64,000 nucleotides of DNA from the NCBI GenBank assembly GCA_964587625.1, contig CAZPLU010000010.1:1-64000 (forward strand), read 5' to 3'. The number at the start of each line of letters is the position of its first letter. Within the stretch, counting starts at the first letter, position 1. The notes beneath the pieces were generated by a model, which searched no databases, was not told where the DNA came from, and worked only from the letters and a program-made list of their open reading frames with translations. Positions 41,866 through 50,093 of the stretch are shown one piece after another. The position numbers and the translations under genes are program-made. Origin of the DNA: DAOPZJ01 sp964587625 (GTDB lineage Bacteria; Bacillota; Clostridia; Oscillospirales; JAKOTC01).

Positions 41866-42345
41866 CTATTTCACCCTTGTGAAATTGTAAATCTCGTCCG
41901 CCAAATCGGCCATCTTGGCACTTGCGAAGTTTCCCGTGACCAGCACGTCCAACCGGTCTGGTCTTGAGCGCAGCCAGTCGGTCAAAATCCCCTCGTAAAG
42001 CGTGCCGAACGCGGTCGCGTCGGAGATATAATCGAATATCGCCAGTTCAAAGCCGCCGAAAGCGGCTTTATTTGTTGCCGTTTCGAAATAATCGGTGTTG
42101 TCGAGCAGCGAGTAGCGCAGTTTTTCATCGCTCATCTCGGTATAATTTGAACCGGTCGGGTGGGAGGGTTGAAAGACCCGTAATTTCGGATTGTCCACCC
42201 CTGTAAAGGCCTTATGCTTTTCATTGTTGGAGAAGTCGGTATAAAAAACTTTTTTTCCGGCATGGACATAGGCCTTCGCAATTCCCCAAACCGCGGCGTC
42301 CATGGCGTGGGTCCCGCCGTAGTATAAGATGATTTTATGCTCCAT
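41866..42345 (-). CDS. CobO/BtuR-like protein lacking the P-loop
   Basis: About 159 residues. The layout follows corrinoid adenosyltransferase of the CobA/CobO type: an N-terminal strand and loop, IAKAYVHAGKKVFYTDFSNNE, FELAIFDYISDATAFGTL, and the C-terminal LRSRPDRLDVLVTGNFAS then ADLADEIYNFTRVK. However, the glycine-lysine nucleotide loop of the family (G-x-G-K-G-K-T) is replaced by YYGGTHAMDAA, with no Lys or Thr/Ser at the key sites. It may have lost ATP binding. GGGAGGCGG precedes ATG 42345. No cobalamin genes are nearby. Confidence 0.6.
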   Translation of the reverse strand: MEHKIILYYGGTHAMDAAVWGIAKAYVHAGKKVFYTDFSNNEKHKAFTGVDNPKLRVFQPSHPTGSNYTEMSDEKLRYSLLDNTDYFETATNKAAFGGFELAIFDYISDATAFGTLYEGILTDWLRSRPDRLDVLVTGNFASAKMADLADEIYNFTRVK

Positions 42346-42407
42346 CAAGCGCCGCCTCCCGTCAATGGCTGTCAAAAGCATAACACATTCCGACAAAAAA
42401 ATAAAGC

Positions 42408-42436
42408 GCATATCACAACTGAGACAAGCATAAGAT
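42408..42436 (+). promoter_or_regulatory. Possible sigma-E promoter of the spoIIIA operon
   Basis: GCATATC (42408-42414), a 14-base spacer and CATAAGAT (42429-42436) fit the mother-cell sigma-E pattern, 15 bases before the annotated spoIIIAA start. Confidence 0.45.
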
Positions 42437-42451
42437 TTTCGTGAAACGGAG

Positions 42452-43384
42452 GTGGGGGATACGGACGCCTTTGAAAGCGCTTCAGCGGCCTTGGGCGGGG
42501 TGTTTTGCAGGATGCTCTCCGCGGTCAGCCGGGCGCAGAAAGACCGCGCGACCGAGATCACACTGCGCAGAGAGCGCTGCTTTTGCGTGGATGACGGGAA
42601 TGAGACCGTGTTTTTTACAAAGACCGGCTGCCTTTGCAGGGACTCGGCCTTTCAGCTCTACAAACCCTCGGCCGAGGAGATGGAGGAATGTCTGTTTCGG
42701 CTCTGCGACTATTCCGTCCAGACCCACCGCGACCAGATCTCACAGGGTTATATCACCGTAAAGGGCGGTCATCGCGCGGGGATTTGCGGAAACGCGGTCA
42801 AGGACATGTCAGGAAAAATCATAAATTTCAACGACATCTCGACGATTCGGCTGCGAATTTCGCGAAATATTCCGGGCGTTGCCGACCGGTTGAACGAACT
42901 TTTTCTCGGCCCGAATTCGGACACGCTTCGCTCACTTTTAATCGCGGGCGCGCCCGGAACGGGCAAAACCACGCTTCTTCGGGACATGGCAAACGCGCTT
43001 TCCAATGCGCGGTACGGGAGATTTTTCACCGTAGCGGCGGCGGATGAACGCGGCGAATTGATCCCCGAAGGCGTCTGTTGCGACGTCATTCACGGCATGC
43101 CGAAAGCCGAGGCGATTTTACTTGCGATTCGAAATCTCAAGCCGGACGCGGTATTGTGCGACGAAATCGGCACATCGGCGGAAGCGATTGCTTTGACACA
43201 GGCGGTGAACAGCGGTGTCGCTGTATATGCATCGATTCACGCGGGCAGCGCCGAGGAACTGCTGTTGAAACCGCAGATGCAAATCCTGTCACAAAATCGG
43301 GTGTTTCAAAGAGCGGTGCTGTTGTCCGGATACGACGACGTCGGATACCGTTATGCGCGTATTGAGCTGGGAGCGGCGGGTTAA
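42452..43384 (+). CDS. spoIIIAA: Stage III sporulation protein AA (ATPase)
   Basis: 310 residues. It is the secretion-type ATPase of the SpoIIIA-SpoIIQ channel between mother cell and forespore. Walker A is GAPGTGKTTLLRDMAN near residue 170, followed by VAAADERGELIP and Walker B LKPDAVLCDEIGT. The GTG start directly abuts GGAG, so the true start may lie slightly downstream. It is first of eight genes in canonical order. Confidence 0.95.
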   Translation: MGDTDAFESASAALGGVFCRMLSAVSRAQKDRATEITLRRERCFCVDDGNETVFFTKTGCLCRDSAFQLYKPSAEEMEECLFRLCDYSVQTHRDQISQGYITVKGGHRAGICGNAVKDMSGKIINFNDISTIRLRISRNIPGVADRLNELFLGPNSDTLRSLLIAGAPGTGKTTLLRDMANALSNARYGRFFTVAAADERGELIPEGVCCDVIHGMPKAEAILLAIRNLKPDAVLCDEIGTSAEAIALTQAVNSGVAVYASIHAGSAEELLLKPQMQILSQNRVFQRAVLLSGYDDVGYRYARIELGAAG

Positions 43385-43385
43385 A

Positions 43386-43886
43386 ATGCGTCTCGCGGCG
43401 GCGTTGCTGGTCTGCCTTGCGTCCGTGCTGATCGGGTTTTCACAGGCGGCGCAGCTTAAAAAACGCAAGGCGGCTTTAGAGGAACTTCGAAAGGTGATCG
43501 CGGAAATCGGAGGTCTGTTGAGATACGAAAACGCCTCGACCGACGCCATATTCGGCAGAATCGGGCGGCTGGAGCTGACGCACCTCGGCGCCTTTTTTAC
43601 GAATTGGCGCATTCTCGGCAAAAGAACCGATCCGATGACGGCGCTGGAAAAAGCCGCGGCCGAACTGCCGGAATATTTTACGAAAGCCGATGGGGAGCTG
43701 ATCAGGCAGTTGGGCGCGTTTTTAGGGCGCAGCGACGCGCAGACGCAGACCAACTTGTGTTTACAATTGGAAGAAAAATGCGGCGTTCTTCTCGATGAGT
43801 ACAGACGGGATCGGGGCAATTTGGCGGGGCTCTATCAAAAACTAGGCGTTTTGATCGGCATCGCCGCCGCAATTTTGATTTTATAA
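43386..43886 (+). CDS. spoIIIAB: Stage III sporulation protein AB
   Basis: About 166 residues. N- and C-terminal hydrophobic helices flank a helical region with ALEELRKVIAEIGGLLRYE and RQLGAFLGRSDAQTQ. It belongs to the SpoIIIA channel. ATG 43386 is one base after the spoIIIAA stop codon; a longer start at 43353 would overlap that gene. Confidence 0.92.
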   Translation: MRLAAALLVCLASVLIGFSQAAQLKKRKAALEELRKVIAEIGGLLRYENASTDAIFGRIGRLELTHLGAFFTNWRILGKRTDPMTALEKAAAELPEYFTKADGELIRQLGAFLGRSDAQTQTNLCLQLEEKCGVLLDEYRRDRGNLAGLYQKLGVLIGIAAAILIL

Positions 43887-43920
43887 AGTTTTTCGCCGCA
43901 CAGCGAGGGAAGGGAACACA

Positions 43921-44118
43921 ATGCTGGACATCAATTTCATCTTCAAAATTGCGGCAATCGGAATCATCGTGGCCGTGTTGAATCAGATTCTCGTACGCGC
44001 CGGCCGCGAGGAACAGGCGATGCTGACGACGCTTGCCGGGTTGATCGTCGTGCTTTCGATGATCGTCTATGAAATCAGCGGGTTGTTTCGCAACATCAAA
44101 TCGCTGTTCGGATTATGA
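43921..44118 (+). CDS. spoIIIAC: Stage III sporulation protein AC
   Basis: 65 residues, two membrane helices, with the conserved NQILVRAGREEQAMLTTLAG segment between them. Part of the membrane platform of the feeding-tube channel. It overlaps spoIIIAD by four bases. Confidence 0.95.
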   Translation: MLDINFIFKIAAIGIIVAVLNQILVRAGREEQAMLTTLAGLIVVLSMIVYEISGLFRNIKSLFGL

Positions 44119-44507
44119 GCATCGACATCATCGCCGTGGCGCTTTTGGGCATGGTAACCGCTGTCATTTGCGTGATTATCAGGCAATACAAGCCGGAATT
44201 CAGCGCGGCGCTTGCGATCGGATTTTCGGTGATTTTAATGCTGTATCTGCTCACAAAAATCGCGCCGATTGTCAATGCAATGGAGACGTTGGCAACGCAG
44301 AGCGGAATCCCGTCCGAATTTTTTTCCGCGGTCACGAAAGCGCTGGGCATCAGCATTTTGGTCGGACTTGCCTGCGACAGCTGCATCGATGTCGGTCAAA
44401 ACTCCCTCGCATCAAATATCGAACTCGCCGGGAAAATCGCAATTATTTTGCTTTGTATTCCCTTGATCGGCGAGATTGTGGAAGTGATCAAAAAATTGCT
44501 GTTATGA
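44115..44507 (+). CDS. spoIIIAD: Stage III sporulation protein AD
   Basis: 130 residues with four hydrophobic helices and a VIRQYKPEFSAALAIGFSVIL segment typical of AD. The start ATGA overlaps the AC stop and the end ATGA overlaps the AE start, so translation is coupled. Confidence 0.95.
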   Translation: MSIDIIAVALLGMVTAVICVIIRQYKPEFSAALAIGFSVILMLYLLTKIAPIVNAMETLATQSGIPSEFFSAVTKALGISILVGLACDSCIDVGQNSLASNIELAGKIAIILLCIPLIGEIVEVIKKLLL

Positions 44508-45673
44508 AAAACAACAAGCGAATAAAAAAGAAGCGGACAGCGGCACTGATCGTGGGGGCTTTGATTGCTTTAAATCTATTCTGCTTTTCGGCAGGCGCGC
44601 TCACCCAAGAGGAATATGATCAATTGATCGGTGAGCAGCTGACCGAATTCGGCGCCGACGAAGTCGAGCAGCTCCCCGACGCGCAGACAAAAGCGCTGCT
44701 TGAACAGATGGGTCTTGAGGAAATCAATCCCGCGGAGTATTTGCAGCTCCAGCCCGAGACCATGGCGGAGATCATTTCCGCGTTGACGAAAAAGAACTAT
44801 CCCGCGCCGCTTGCCGCCTGTTTCGCCATCTGTGCGGTCTTGCTGATCGGGCAAATGATGAATGGTTTGAGGCCGGAAAAAAGACCCGGATTTGAAAAGG
44901 TCTTTCAATATTTTGCGGTTGTTGCGGCCGCTTCGGCCATCATGGTCCCGCTGGTCAATCGCATCGGCGAATCGTTCGGGCGCCTTGAAGAGGCGTCGGT
45001 GTTCATGACGGGATTCATCCCCGTGTTTTCGGTGGCGGCATCGGCTTCCGGGCAGCCGATCTCAGCCACGGTTTCGGCGGCGTCTCTGCTCGCCGTTGCA
45101 GAAATCGTCATATGGGCGGTCAAGAGCGCGGTCATTCCCGCCTGCGGCGTTTTTATGGCGTTCGGCGTCGTCGGAGGCATCACGGACAGCGCCGATTTGC
45201 AAAAATTATCCGCGTTTTTCAAAGGCCTGATCGTATGGGTGTTGGGAGCATCCGCCACCGTTTTGGTCGGAATGATGTCGTTGAAGGCCTATCTGACCTC
45301 CGCGGCGGATTCCGTGACCATCCGGACCTTAAAAATGCTGGTCTCGGGTTCGGTGCCGATTGTCGGCGGCGGATTGTCGGACGCGGTTTCTTCGGTGGTC
45401 TCCTGTTTTTCGATCATCAAAAACGCTTTCGGGTTTTTCGGCGTTGCGGCTGTTTTATTGTGCGTTCTGCCGGAGATTATTTCGGTCGTTTTGTGGAAGC
45501 TGGCGGTGGGGTTATGCGCGGCCATGGCCTCTGCCACCGACCAAAAAGGCATTTCGAAGCTGCTCAAGACGCTGGGGGATATGCTGTCGATCGTGATTGC
45601 GGCGCTGGTTTTGACCGCGCTTGTTTTTATTGTGGGGATCACGGTTATGATGAAGACCTACGGAGGCATATAA
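44504..45673 (+). CDS. spoIIIAE: Stage III sporulation protein AE
   Basis: About 389 residues. A signal peptide (KKRTAALIVGALIALNLFCFSAGA, residues 8-31) is followed by a short extracytoplasmic region and about eight membrane helices. VSAASLLAVAEIVI, LIVWVLGASATVLVG and GDMLSIVIAALVLTA match SpoIIIAE. The start is ATG 44504 in ATGA overlap with AD; a longer open frame upstream is not used. Confidence 0.94.
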   Translation: MKNNKRIKKKRTAALIVGALIALNLFCFSAGALTQEEYDQLIGEQLTEFGADEVEQLPDAQTKALLEQMGLEEINPAEYLQLQPETMAEIISALTKKNYPAPLAACFAICAVLLIGQMMNGLRPEKRPGFEKVFQYFAVVAAASAIMVPLVNRIGESFGRLEEASVFMTGFIPVFSVAASASGQPISATVSAASLLAVAEIVIWAVKSAVIPACGVFMAFGVVGGITDSADLQKLSAFFKGLIVWVLGASATVLVGMMSLKAYLTSAADSVTIRTLKMLVSGSVPIVGGGLSDAVSSVVSCFSIIKNAFGFFGVAAVLLCVLPEIISVVLWKLAVGLCAAMASATDQKGISKLLKTLGDMLSIVIAALVLTALVFIVGITVMMKTYGGI

Positions 45674-45676
45674 ATC

Positions 45677-46099
45677 ATGTTGAGGAACTGGTGCATCGGC
45701 CTTTGCGCCGGGGGGATTTTTTGCTCGATCATCCAACTGCTCTCACCGCCGAAACGGACGGAAAAAGTCCTAAAATTCGCCTGCTGTCTGTTGTTTTGTC
45801 TTTGTTTTTGTCTGCCGCTCCTCGGCGCGAAACTGCCCGAAGTCGCTTTTCAATCGGCGTTTTCGACGTCGGCTTCCGAGTATTCGTACAGGGAACTCAA
45901 CAGCGGCGTGGAGTTTTTGATCATGAAGAAGCTGACGGCCGCAGGTGTAAAGGTCAAGCGCGTGACCGTGGAGGTGCAGAGCGAGACACCGATGGCAATC
46001 GTCGAAATCAATCGGGCGCAGGCCGTGGCATTTATCCTGGTTGAAAACTGTATCAGGGAAAATTTCGATATGGAAACAGAGCTCGTGTTTTCGGATTGA
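45677..46099 (+). CDS. spoIIIAF: Stage III sporulation protein AF
   Basis: 140 residues. Two N-terminal hydrophobic helices, then a small alpha/beta domain (VKVKRVTVEVQSETPMAIVEI), as in SpoIIIAF proteins of the channel's mother-cell ring. The second helix region is unusually cysteine-rich (CCLLFCLCFCLP). Confidence 0.88.
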   Translation: MLRNWCIGLCAGGIFCSIIQLLSPPKRTEKVLKFACCLLFCLCFCLPLLGAKLPEVAFQSAFSTSASEYSYRELNSGVEFLIMKKLTAAGVKVKRVTVEVQSETPMAIVEINRAQAVAFILVENCIRENFDMETELVFSD

Positions 46100-46108
46100 G
46101 GTGATTTT

Positions 46109-46534
46109 TTGTCCGTCATTGAAAAATTGACGCAATATTTCGGAAAAAACAAAAAGCTGCGCATTGCCGTTGTTGCCCTGTTGGTGACCGCGGTGATACT
46201 GCTTGCACTGTCCGAATTTATAAAAACCGCGTCACAAAATACACAAACCGGCTCAATGTCGGAATATACGCAGCTGTTGGAGCATAAAGTTAGCAACTTG
46301 CTCAGCCGTGTCGACGGGGTTGGCCGCATTGAGGTGGTGATCACACTGCAGGCGAGTGCCGAACCGGGCGCGGATGGTGTTATGACCCAAGCGAGAACGG
46401 ATATCCGAGGCGTTGTCATCCTCTGCGACGGCGGCGACGACATTAAAACGGTATCCAAGATCACCGAGATCGTGTCGGCGGCCCTTAACATCGGCTACAA
46501 TCAAATCTACATCACAAAAATGAGCAGCGAATAG
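46109..46534 (+). CDS. spoIIIAG: Stage III sporulation protein AG
   Basis: 141 residues. One membrane helix (IAVVALLVTAVILLALSEF), then the ring-building domain with EHKVSNLLSRVDGVGRIEVVITL and GVVILCDGGDDIKTVSKI. It forms the large channel ring with AH. The start is TTG 46109. Confidence 0.93.
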   Translation: MSVIEKLTQYFGKNKKLRIAVVALLVTAVILLALSEFIKTASQNTQTGSMSEYTQLLEHKVSNLLSRVDGVGRIEVVITLQASAEPGADGVMTQARTDIRGVVILCDGGDDIKTVSKITEIVSAALNIGYNQIYITKMSSE

Positions 46535-46548
46535 GAGGCAATTTTCAG

Positions 46549-47091
46549 ATGAATAACGGAAAGCGGCAGATCATTCTGGCGGCCTTGGTGGTGGCGTTGG
46601 GAGTGACGGTATATCTCAGCTGGGTATTCGGCAACCAGACGCCGCTGACCGATATGACCGGCGCAACCAATCTCAGCGATGTGATCGATGTCGGAAACAC
46701 CAATATCGAGGGTATCGAAGGAATATTAACCGAAAATGCCGAAAAATATTTTACGACCGCTCGGCTGTCGCGTCAAAAGACCCGTGACGAGGCAATTCAG
46801 ACCTTGCAGGAGACCATCAACAACGCCACCGACGAGGAGGTTAAAATGACCGTTGCGCAGTCGGTTTTGGTCATGGCGGATCATATTGAAGCCGAGGGAC
46901 GGATTGAAAATCTTGTGATGGCAAAGGGTTTTGCCGACTGCATGGCCTACATCAACGGCAGCACGGTCAGCGTGGTGGTCGCCACAGGAGAAGACGGTTT
47001 GACCGCGAGTCAGGCCGCGCAGATCCAAGATATCGCGGTCTCCGAGACAGGCGCGGATGTCGAAAACATCCGTATCATCGAAATGAAGTAA
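46549..47091 (+). CDS. spoIIIAH: Stage III sporulation protein AH
   Basis: 180 residues. An N-terminal membrane helix (IILAALVVALGVTVYLSWVFG) and a YscJ/FliF-like ring domain at the end (NLVMAKGFADCMAYINGSTV). AH pairs with SpoIIQ across the septal space. TAGGAGGCAATTTTCAG precedes the ATG. Last gene of the operon. Confidence 0.95.
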   Translation: MNNGKRQIILAALVVALGVTVYLSWVFGNQTPLTDMTGATNLSDVIDVGNTNIEGIEGILTENAEKYFTTARLSRQKTRDEAIQTLQETINNATDEEVKMTVAQSVLVMADHIEAEGRIENLVMAKGFADCMAYINGSTVSVVVATGEDGLTASQAAQIQDIAVSETGADVENIRIIEMK

Positions 47092-47099
47092 GTTTCCGG

Positions 47100-47128
47100 T
47101 TGAAATAGCCGCTTTTGTGTGGTATAAT
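47100..47128 (+). promoter_or_regulatory. Sigma-A promoter of the nusB-recN operon, inside a hairpin
   Basis: TTGAAA (47100-47105), exactly 17 bases, then TATAAT (47123-47128) with extended TGG. The -10 box lies in the loop of the hairpin at 47107-47146. Confidence 0.75.
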
Positions 47129-47146
47129 TTGCACACAAAAGCGGCT
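47107..47146 (+). terminator. Terminator hairpin of the spoIIIA operon enclosing a -10 box
   Basis: AGCCGCTTTTGTGTG and CACACAAAAGCGGCT pair perfectly over 15 bases around the ten-base loop GTATAATTTG, followed by GCTTTTGATTT. It starts 16 bases after the spoIIIAH stop. Confidence 0.8.
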
Positions 47147-47271
47147 GCTTTTGATTTAAAAAGAATTCGGTGAATTTGAGGAATAAAATTTTTAACTTGA
47201 AAAATAATTTTCAAAAAGAAGGACGAAACGCCCGAGGGCGTGAAAACTTCCCTGATCGGAAAGATGAAATC

Positions 47272-47706
47272 ATGATGAATCGAAGAAAATCCCGAGAGGC
47301 CGGTTTTTTGATTGTGTTTGAACAGTCCTTTACGGGTCAGACCGTCGAAGCCGTTGTCGCTTTGGCTAAAGAATACCGTGAATTCGTGTTTGACGACTAT
47401 TCGCTTTCTTTGGCGAAAGGCGTTGAACAAAATCGGGATCGGATCGATGTTTTTATCACCGAGCACCTGAAAGATTGGACTTTAAACCGCATCTCAAAGG
47501 TCTCTCTCGCGATTTTACGCTGTGCGGTTTATGAGTTTAAGATCGGCAACACCGTACCCGAGGAGATCAGCATCAACGAAGCGGTCGAATTGTCGAAAAA
47601 ATATTCGATGCCCGAAGATACGGCGTTTGTCAACGGGGTTTTGGGCTCGATTTCCCGCGCCGGGATAAAGGCGGGGGATTCGGGCGAAAACAGTCAAGAT
47701 GAATAA
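47272..47706 (+). CDS. nusB: Transcription antitermination factor NusB
   Basis: About 144 residues. The all-helical NusB fold shows in RRKSREAGFLIVFEQSF, SLAKGVEQNRDRID, WTLNRISKVSLAILRCAVYE and VPEEISINEAVELSKKYS, then FVNGVLGSI. It binds boxA RNA with NusE for rRNA antitermination. The start is ATG 47272 or the next codon; a long untranslated leader (about 135 bases) separates it from the promoter. Confidence 0.93.
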   Translation: MMNRRKSREAGFLIVFEQSFTGQTVEAVVALAKEYREFVFDDYSLSLAKGVEQNRDRIDVFITEHLKDWTLNRISKVSLAILRCAVYEFKIGNTVPEEISINEAVELSKKYSMPEDTAFVNGVLGSISRAGIKAGDSGENSQDE

Positions 47707-48724
47707 AACCGACCGGGCGTTTGCCGATGGGTCTGTATTGGCAAACGCCGATAGATCTGTATTGGCAAACGCCGATAGGTCTGTATTCAATAGATCTGTC
47801 TTGGCGTTGGATACCAGCAATTATACCACTTCCGCGGCTGCGATCGGCGGCTTGCACCAAGGTCAAATCGGCTTGGTTCAAAGTCGTCTTTTGCTGCTTG
47901 TCAAAGAGGGCGAAAGGGGTCTGCGTCAAAACGACGCGGTTTTTTTACACATTCGACAATTGCCCGAAGTGGTTGGAAAACTCGGGGAAATCCCGAACAT
48001 CGGCGCGATCGGGTACAGCGCGGCGCCGAGGGACCGCGACGGCTCGTATATGCCGTGTTTCAAAGCGGGCGAAGCCGTGGCGCGGTCGATGGCTGCGGTG
48101 CTGGGCGTACCGTGCCATGCTTTTTCACACCAGTCAGGACACATCGCGGCAGCCGTTTTCGGGTTGGACATGCTGTCGCTCCTGTCCGAAGAGTTTTATG
48201 CCTTCCATCTCTCGGGCGGCACGCTTGAGTGTATTTTCGTGCGTCCGGACAAGGATACTATCATCGCCTGCGAATGGGTCGGCGGTACGGCGGATATCAG
48301 CGCGGGGCAGGCGATTGACCGCGTCGGCGTGATGCTGGGACTTCGGTTTCCCTGCGGTCCCCAACTCGAAGAGCTCGCCGTGAAAAGCAACCGTACTTTT
48401 CATCGAAAAGCGCCGGTCAGAGAGGGCAGGGTCTGCCTCTCCGGACTTGAAAATTTATGCAGAGAACTGTATAATAAAGAATGTCCGGAGGATGTCGCAA
48501 GATTTTGCCTGGACTATATCGGATCCAGCGTTCTCGATTTGTCTGCGCAATTGACAAAGGCGCGCCCGGACGCAAAAATCGTCTATTGCGGCGGCGTTGC
48601 GGCGAACACACTGATCCGGGATAAACTCACGAATGAACGGACGCTGTTCGCCCCCATTCCGTTTTGTACCGACAATGCGGTCGGAACCGCTGTTTTAACC
48701 GCAATCAAGGAGGGTGTGTTGTGA
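47699..48724 (+). CDS. Kae1/TsaD-like domain protein with an N-terminal repeat extension
   Basis: 341 residues. After a 33-residue extension it begins VLALDTSNYTTSAAAI as Kae1/TsaD ATPases do. The metal-site HAFSHQSGHIAAA, FHLSGGTLECIF and YCGGVAANTLIRD follow. It is probably a paralogue of the tRNA t6A enzyme TsaD rather than TsaD itself, as related genes sit beside nusB/xseA in other Clostridia. The extension comes from a 24-bp tandem repeat (ADGSVLAN, ADRSVLAN, ADRSVFNR). Its start overlaps nusB by eight bases and its end overlaps xseA by GTGA. Confidence 0.78.
   Translation: MNKTDRAFADGSVLANADRSVLANADRSVFNRSVLALDTSNYTTSAAAIGGLHQGQIGLVQSRLLLLVKEGERGLRQNDAVFLHIRQLPEVVGKLGEIPNIGAIGYSAAPRDRDGSYMPCFKAGEAVARSMAAVLGVPCHAFSHQSGHIAAAVFGLDMLSLLSEEFYAFHLSGGTLECIFVRPDKDTIIACEWVGGTADISAGQAIDRVGVMLGLRFPCGPQLEELAVKSNRTFHRKAPVREGRVCLSGLENLCRELYNKECPEDVARFCLDYIGSSVLDLSAQLTKARPDAKIVYCGGVAANTLIRDKLTNERTLFAPIPFCTDNAVGTAVLTAIKEGVL
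47723..47790 (+). repeat. 24-bp tandem repeats at the start of the Kae1-like gene
   Basis: Two full copies (47723-47746 and 47747-47770) of GCCGATRGRTCTGTATTGGCAAAC are followed by a partial third copy. The unit is a multiple of three, so the frame is kept and each copy adds eight residues. Confidence 0.9.
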
Positions 48725-49842
48725 GTATTGCTTTGACGGTGACACAACTGAATACCTATCTCAAAGCGGTGATGGACAGCGACGATTTGCTGCGGGGCAT
48801 ATTCGTGACCGGAGAAATTTCGAATTTCACCCGGCACTTTAAGACAGGTCACCTGTATTTTACGCTGAAAGACGGAAACAGCGCGATCAAATGCGTGATG
48901 TTCGCGCCGCAGACAAAACGCCTCAAATTCACTCCATCCGACGGGCTTGCGGCCGTCGTCAGCGGCAGGGTCTCGTTATTTGAGCGCGATTCGAATTGTC
49001 AGATCTATGTTGAAAACATCTCGCCGAACGGCGCGGGTGCGGCCAAAGAAGCGCTGCGCAAGCTCTATGAAAAACTGAACGGCGAGCGGCTGTTTGACGA
49101 AGCCCGCAAATTGCCGCTGCCGCATTATCCGAGCAAAGCGGCGGTGATCACCTCTGCTTCCGGCGCGGCTTATCCCGACATCGTCTCGGTCTGGAAGCGC
49201 CGCTGGCCGATCTGCGCGCTGGAATCGGTTTCGGCGGCGGTGCAGGGGGAACAGGCGGTCGCGCAAATTTGCGCCGCGCTCAAAAAATTGCAAAACACCG
49301 ATACCGAGGTCATCATATTGGCCAGGGGCGGCGGTTCGGATGAGGATCTTTGGGTTTTTAACGATGAAGAGCTGGTCCGAGCGGTTGCGGCAAGCAAGAT
49401 TCCGATTGTCAGCGCCGTCGGACACGATATCGATTATACGCTCTGCGATCTCGCGGCATCCGTGAGAGCCGCAACCCCGACCGCGGCTGCAGAAATTGTA
49501 TTTCCCGATTGGCGCGAGGTGAACCGTATCTTAGAGGCATTATCTTTCGAGGCAAAAAGAGCGGTGTCCGCGCTGGCGGACGATCGCGGGTTTCGCGCGG
49601 AACTCGATTTGACGGCGGCTTTGGACGCGTTTTTGCGGATCAAACAACAGCGGTGGATTCGCCAATGCGAACAGTTGGAAGCCTTGTCGCCGATATCCGT
49701 TTTACTGCGCGGGTATGCGATTGCGGTGTCGGACGGAACGGCTGTTCAAAACGCCTGTGAGATGCGCAAAAAGAAAAATTTCGATTTGAAATTTCACGAC
49801 GGGCAAGTCCCCTGTCAGGTGAGGACGGAAGAACGCGTATAA
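48721..49842 (+). CDS. xseA: Exodeoxyribonuclease VII large subunit
   Basis: About 373 residues. An N-terminal OB domain (LRGIFVTGEISNFTRHFKTG, then LYFTLKDGNSAIKCVMF), the catalytic core with VITSASGAAYPDI, ILARGGGSDEDLWVFNDE and SAVGHDIDYTLCDLAA, and a helical C-terminus. With XseB it degrades single-stranded DNA. The start is GTG 48721, in a four-base GTGA overlap with the Kae1-like gene. Confidence 0.94.
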   Translation: MSIALTVTQLNTYLKAVMDSDDLLRGIFVTGEISNFTRHFKTGHLYFTLKDGNSAIKCVMFAPQTKRLKFTPSDGLAAVVSGRVSLFERDSNCQIYVENISPNGAGAAKEALRKLYEKLNGERLFDEARKLPLPHYPSKAAVITSASGAAYPDIVSVWKRRWPICALESVSAAVQGEQAVAQICAALKKLQNTDTEVIILARGGGSDEDLWVFNDEELVRAVAASKIPIVSAVGHDIDYTLCDLAASVRAATPTAAAEIVFPDWREVNRILEALSFEAKRAVSALADDRGFRAELDLTAALDAFLRIKQQRWIRQCEQLEALSPISVLLRGYAIAVSDGTAVQNACEMRKKKNFDLKFHDGQVPCQVRTEERV

Positions 49843-49877
49843 TGGATTTAAACCTCTGCGAAAGGATTGTCAACTGT

Positions 49878-50072
49878 ATGAGTGAAAAAAGATTCGTCTT
49901 TGAAGAGGCCTTAAAACGGCTGGAGGAGATCAACCGACTGCTTTCGCAGGGCGACGTGATGCTCGACGAGGGCATATCGCTCTACGAAGAAGGCGCGAAA
50001 TTGGCCGCGCAATGCAAGCAGGCGCTCCAATCGGCGAGAGATCGCATTCAAAGAGCGGAAACCGAAGTTTGA
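49878..50072 (+). CDS. xseB: Exodeoxyribonuclease VII small subunit
   Basis: About 64 residues from ATG 49878: FVFEEALKRLEEINRLLSQG and ISLYEEGAKLAAQCK are the two conserved helices. An earlier in-frame ATG at 49842 overlaps the xseA stop; the later start is preferred because family members begin close to the FEEAL motif and AAAGGA lies upstream of it. Confidence 0.9.
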   Translation: MSEKRFVFEEALKRLEEINRLLSQGDVMLDEGISLYEEGAKLAAQCKQALQSARDRIQRAETEV

Positions 50073-50093
50073 ATGCCCAAAGGAACGTAAAAA

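Noticed and set aside
45112..46044. A 310-codon frame overlapping spoIIIAE and spoIIIAF
   Set aside because: It covers two certain genes in another frame and is Arg/Gly-rich with no motifs.
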